Below, piece after piece: positions 63,584-64,000 of a stretch of DNA of 64,000 bases (within the stretch, counting starts at the first letter, position 1; each line of letters begins with the position of its first letter). The DNA is from Liolophura sinensis (lineage: Eukaryota; Mollusca; Polyplacophora; Chitonida; Chitonidae). Location: contig NC_088299.1 in NCBI RefSeq assembly GCF_032854445.1, positions 4,067,001 through 4,131,000 of the forward strand. The letters are read 5' to 3'. A model generated the notes under the pieces. It was not told where the DNA came from and did no database searches. It worked only from the letters and a program-made list of their open reading frames with translations. The position numbers and the translations under genes were made by a program.

Positions 63584-64000
63584 CTGGAACAAAATTCGTC
63601 ATTTTACATTGAGAGTTAAGTGTGAATAGAGGTGTATATTATATGCAGAGGGAAGATACCAAATTTACCTGTGTAAACCATTTAACTGTTTGTTTTGCAT
63701 CATCCATTTTTTTTTTCACAGAAAAAAGCCTTTGTATGAATATTAATTGAAAGGTACGTACGCAAGGTTTGGATGTTTCGGGTTACTTTTAACCATTTAA
63801 GTCTACTACACCAATAGAATTTGTAAAAGCAAAAGACACCAAACACTAAAATTAAGTAGACATCAGATGAAAGACCCCTAAACGTTGTCCAGGAATATAG
63901 TTTGATTTACTTTAATTTCTGGAATTTTTTCCAACCTGGTGATAAAAATGCATTTTAAAACATCCGATTCTACTCTAGTCTGTTGGAACCAAAGGGTGTG
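63584..64000. other. Peptidase intron running off the window
   Basis: I looked on the minus strand for the preceding M1 exon and saw none; the intron probably continues beyond the edge. Confidence 0.4.

Overview
This is eukaryotic, animal nuclear DNA. Genes are split by many introns with GT-AG borders (one GC-AG), the sequence is AT-rich, and it is full of short tRNA-derived retroposons, foldback elements and minisatellites. The SINE tails (ending in CACT or AAATA runs) and the presence of a NIT-type guanylate cyclase suggest a marine lophotrochozoan, most likely a mollusc or a close relative. The species cannot be named from this window alone.

Three protein-coding genes can be supported. 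(1) A membrane guanylate cyclase with an extracellular NIT-like region lies at 15683-23797 (+, five exons, 917 codons). Its C-terminal tail contains an in-frame 33-residue repeat. (2) A complete ABCF3 orthologue lies at 39057-58122 (+, 19 exons). Joining the exons gives exactly 709 codons with every phase consistent and both ABC cassettes intact. (3) The last two coding exons of an M1-family (aminopeptidase N-like) metallopeptidase lie at 62516-63583 (-); the rest of that gene lies beyond the right edge. ABCF3 and the peptidase converge. Nothing shows that the three genes share a pathway.

Layout: 1-545 holds a broken ORF1 (Gag-like, zinc knuckles) of a non-LTR retrotransposon on the minus strand. 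546-15682 is gene-poor and holds SINEs, a diverged foldback, a 30-bp minisatellite and an inverted-repeat element. 15683-23797 is the cyclase. 23798-33774 is intergenic with MITE-like elements and a 20-bp repeat that meets an inverted repeat. 33775-38535 is a 4.8-kb satellite of 54-bp monomers with nested higher-order periods of 108, 161 and 271 bp. 39057-58122 is ABCF3, whose introns carry more than a dozen SINEs, a 0.7-kb foldback, two duplicated splice acceptors and two minisatellites. 58123-62515 holds the ABCF3 3' UTR (itself repetitive), a foldback and two SINEs. 62516-64000 is the end of the peptidase gene.

The most interesting signals are these: three or four SINE families with different heads but one shared 3' tail; a strong sense-strand bias of SINEs inside introns; two independent duplications of a splice acceptor plus exon start in ABCF3, where use of the upstream copy would give an early stop; the coding minisatellite in the cyclase tail; and the nested satellite next to ABCF3. 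All coordinates were read by eye, so repeat borders are accurate to roughly 5-20 bases.
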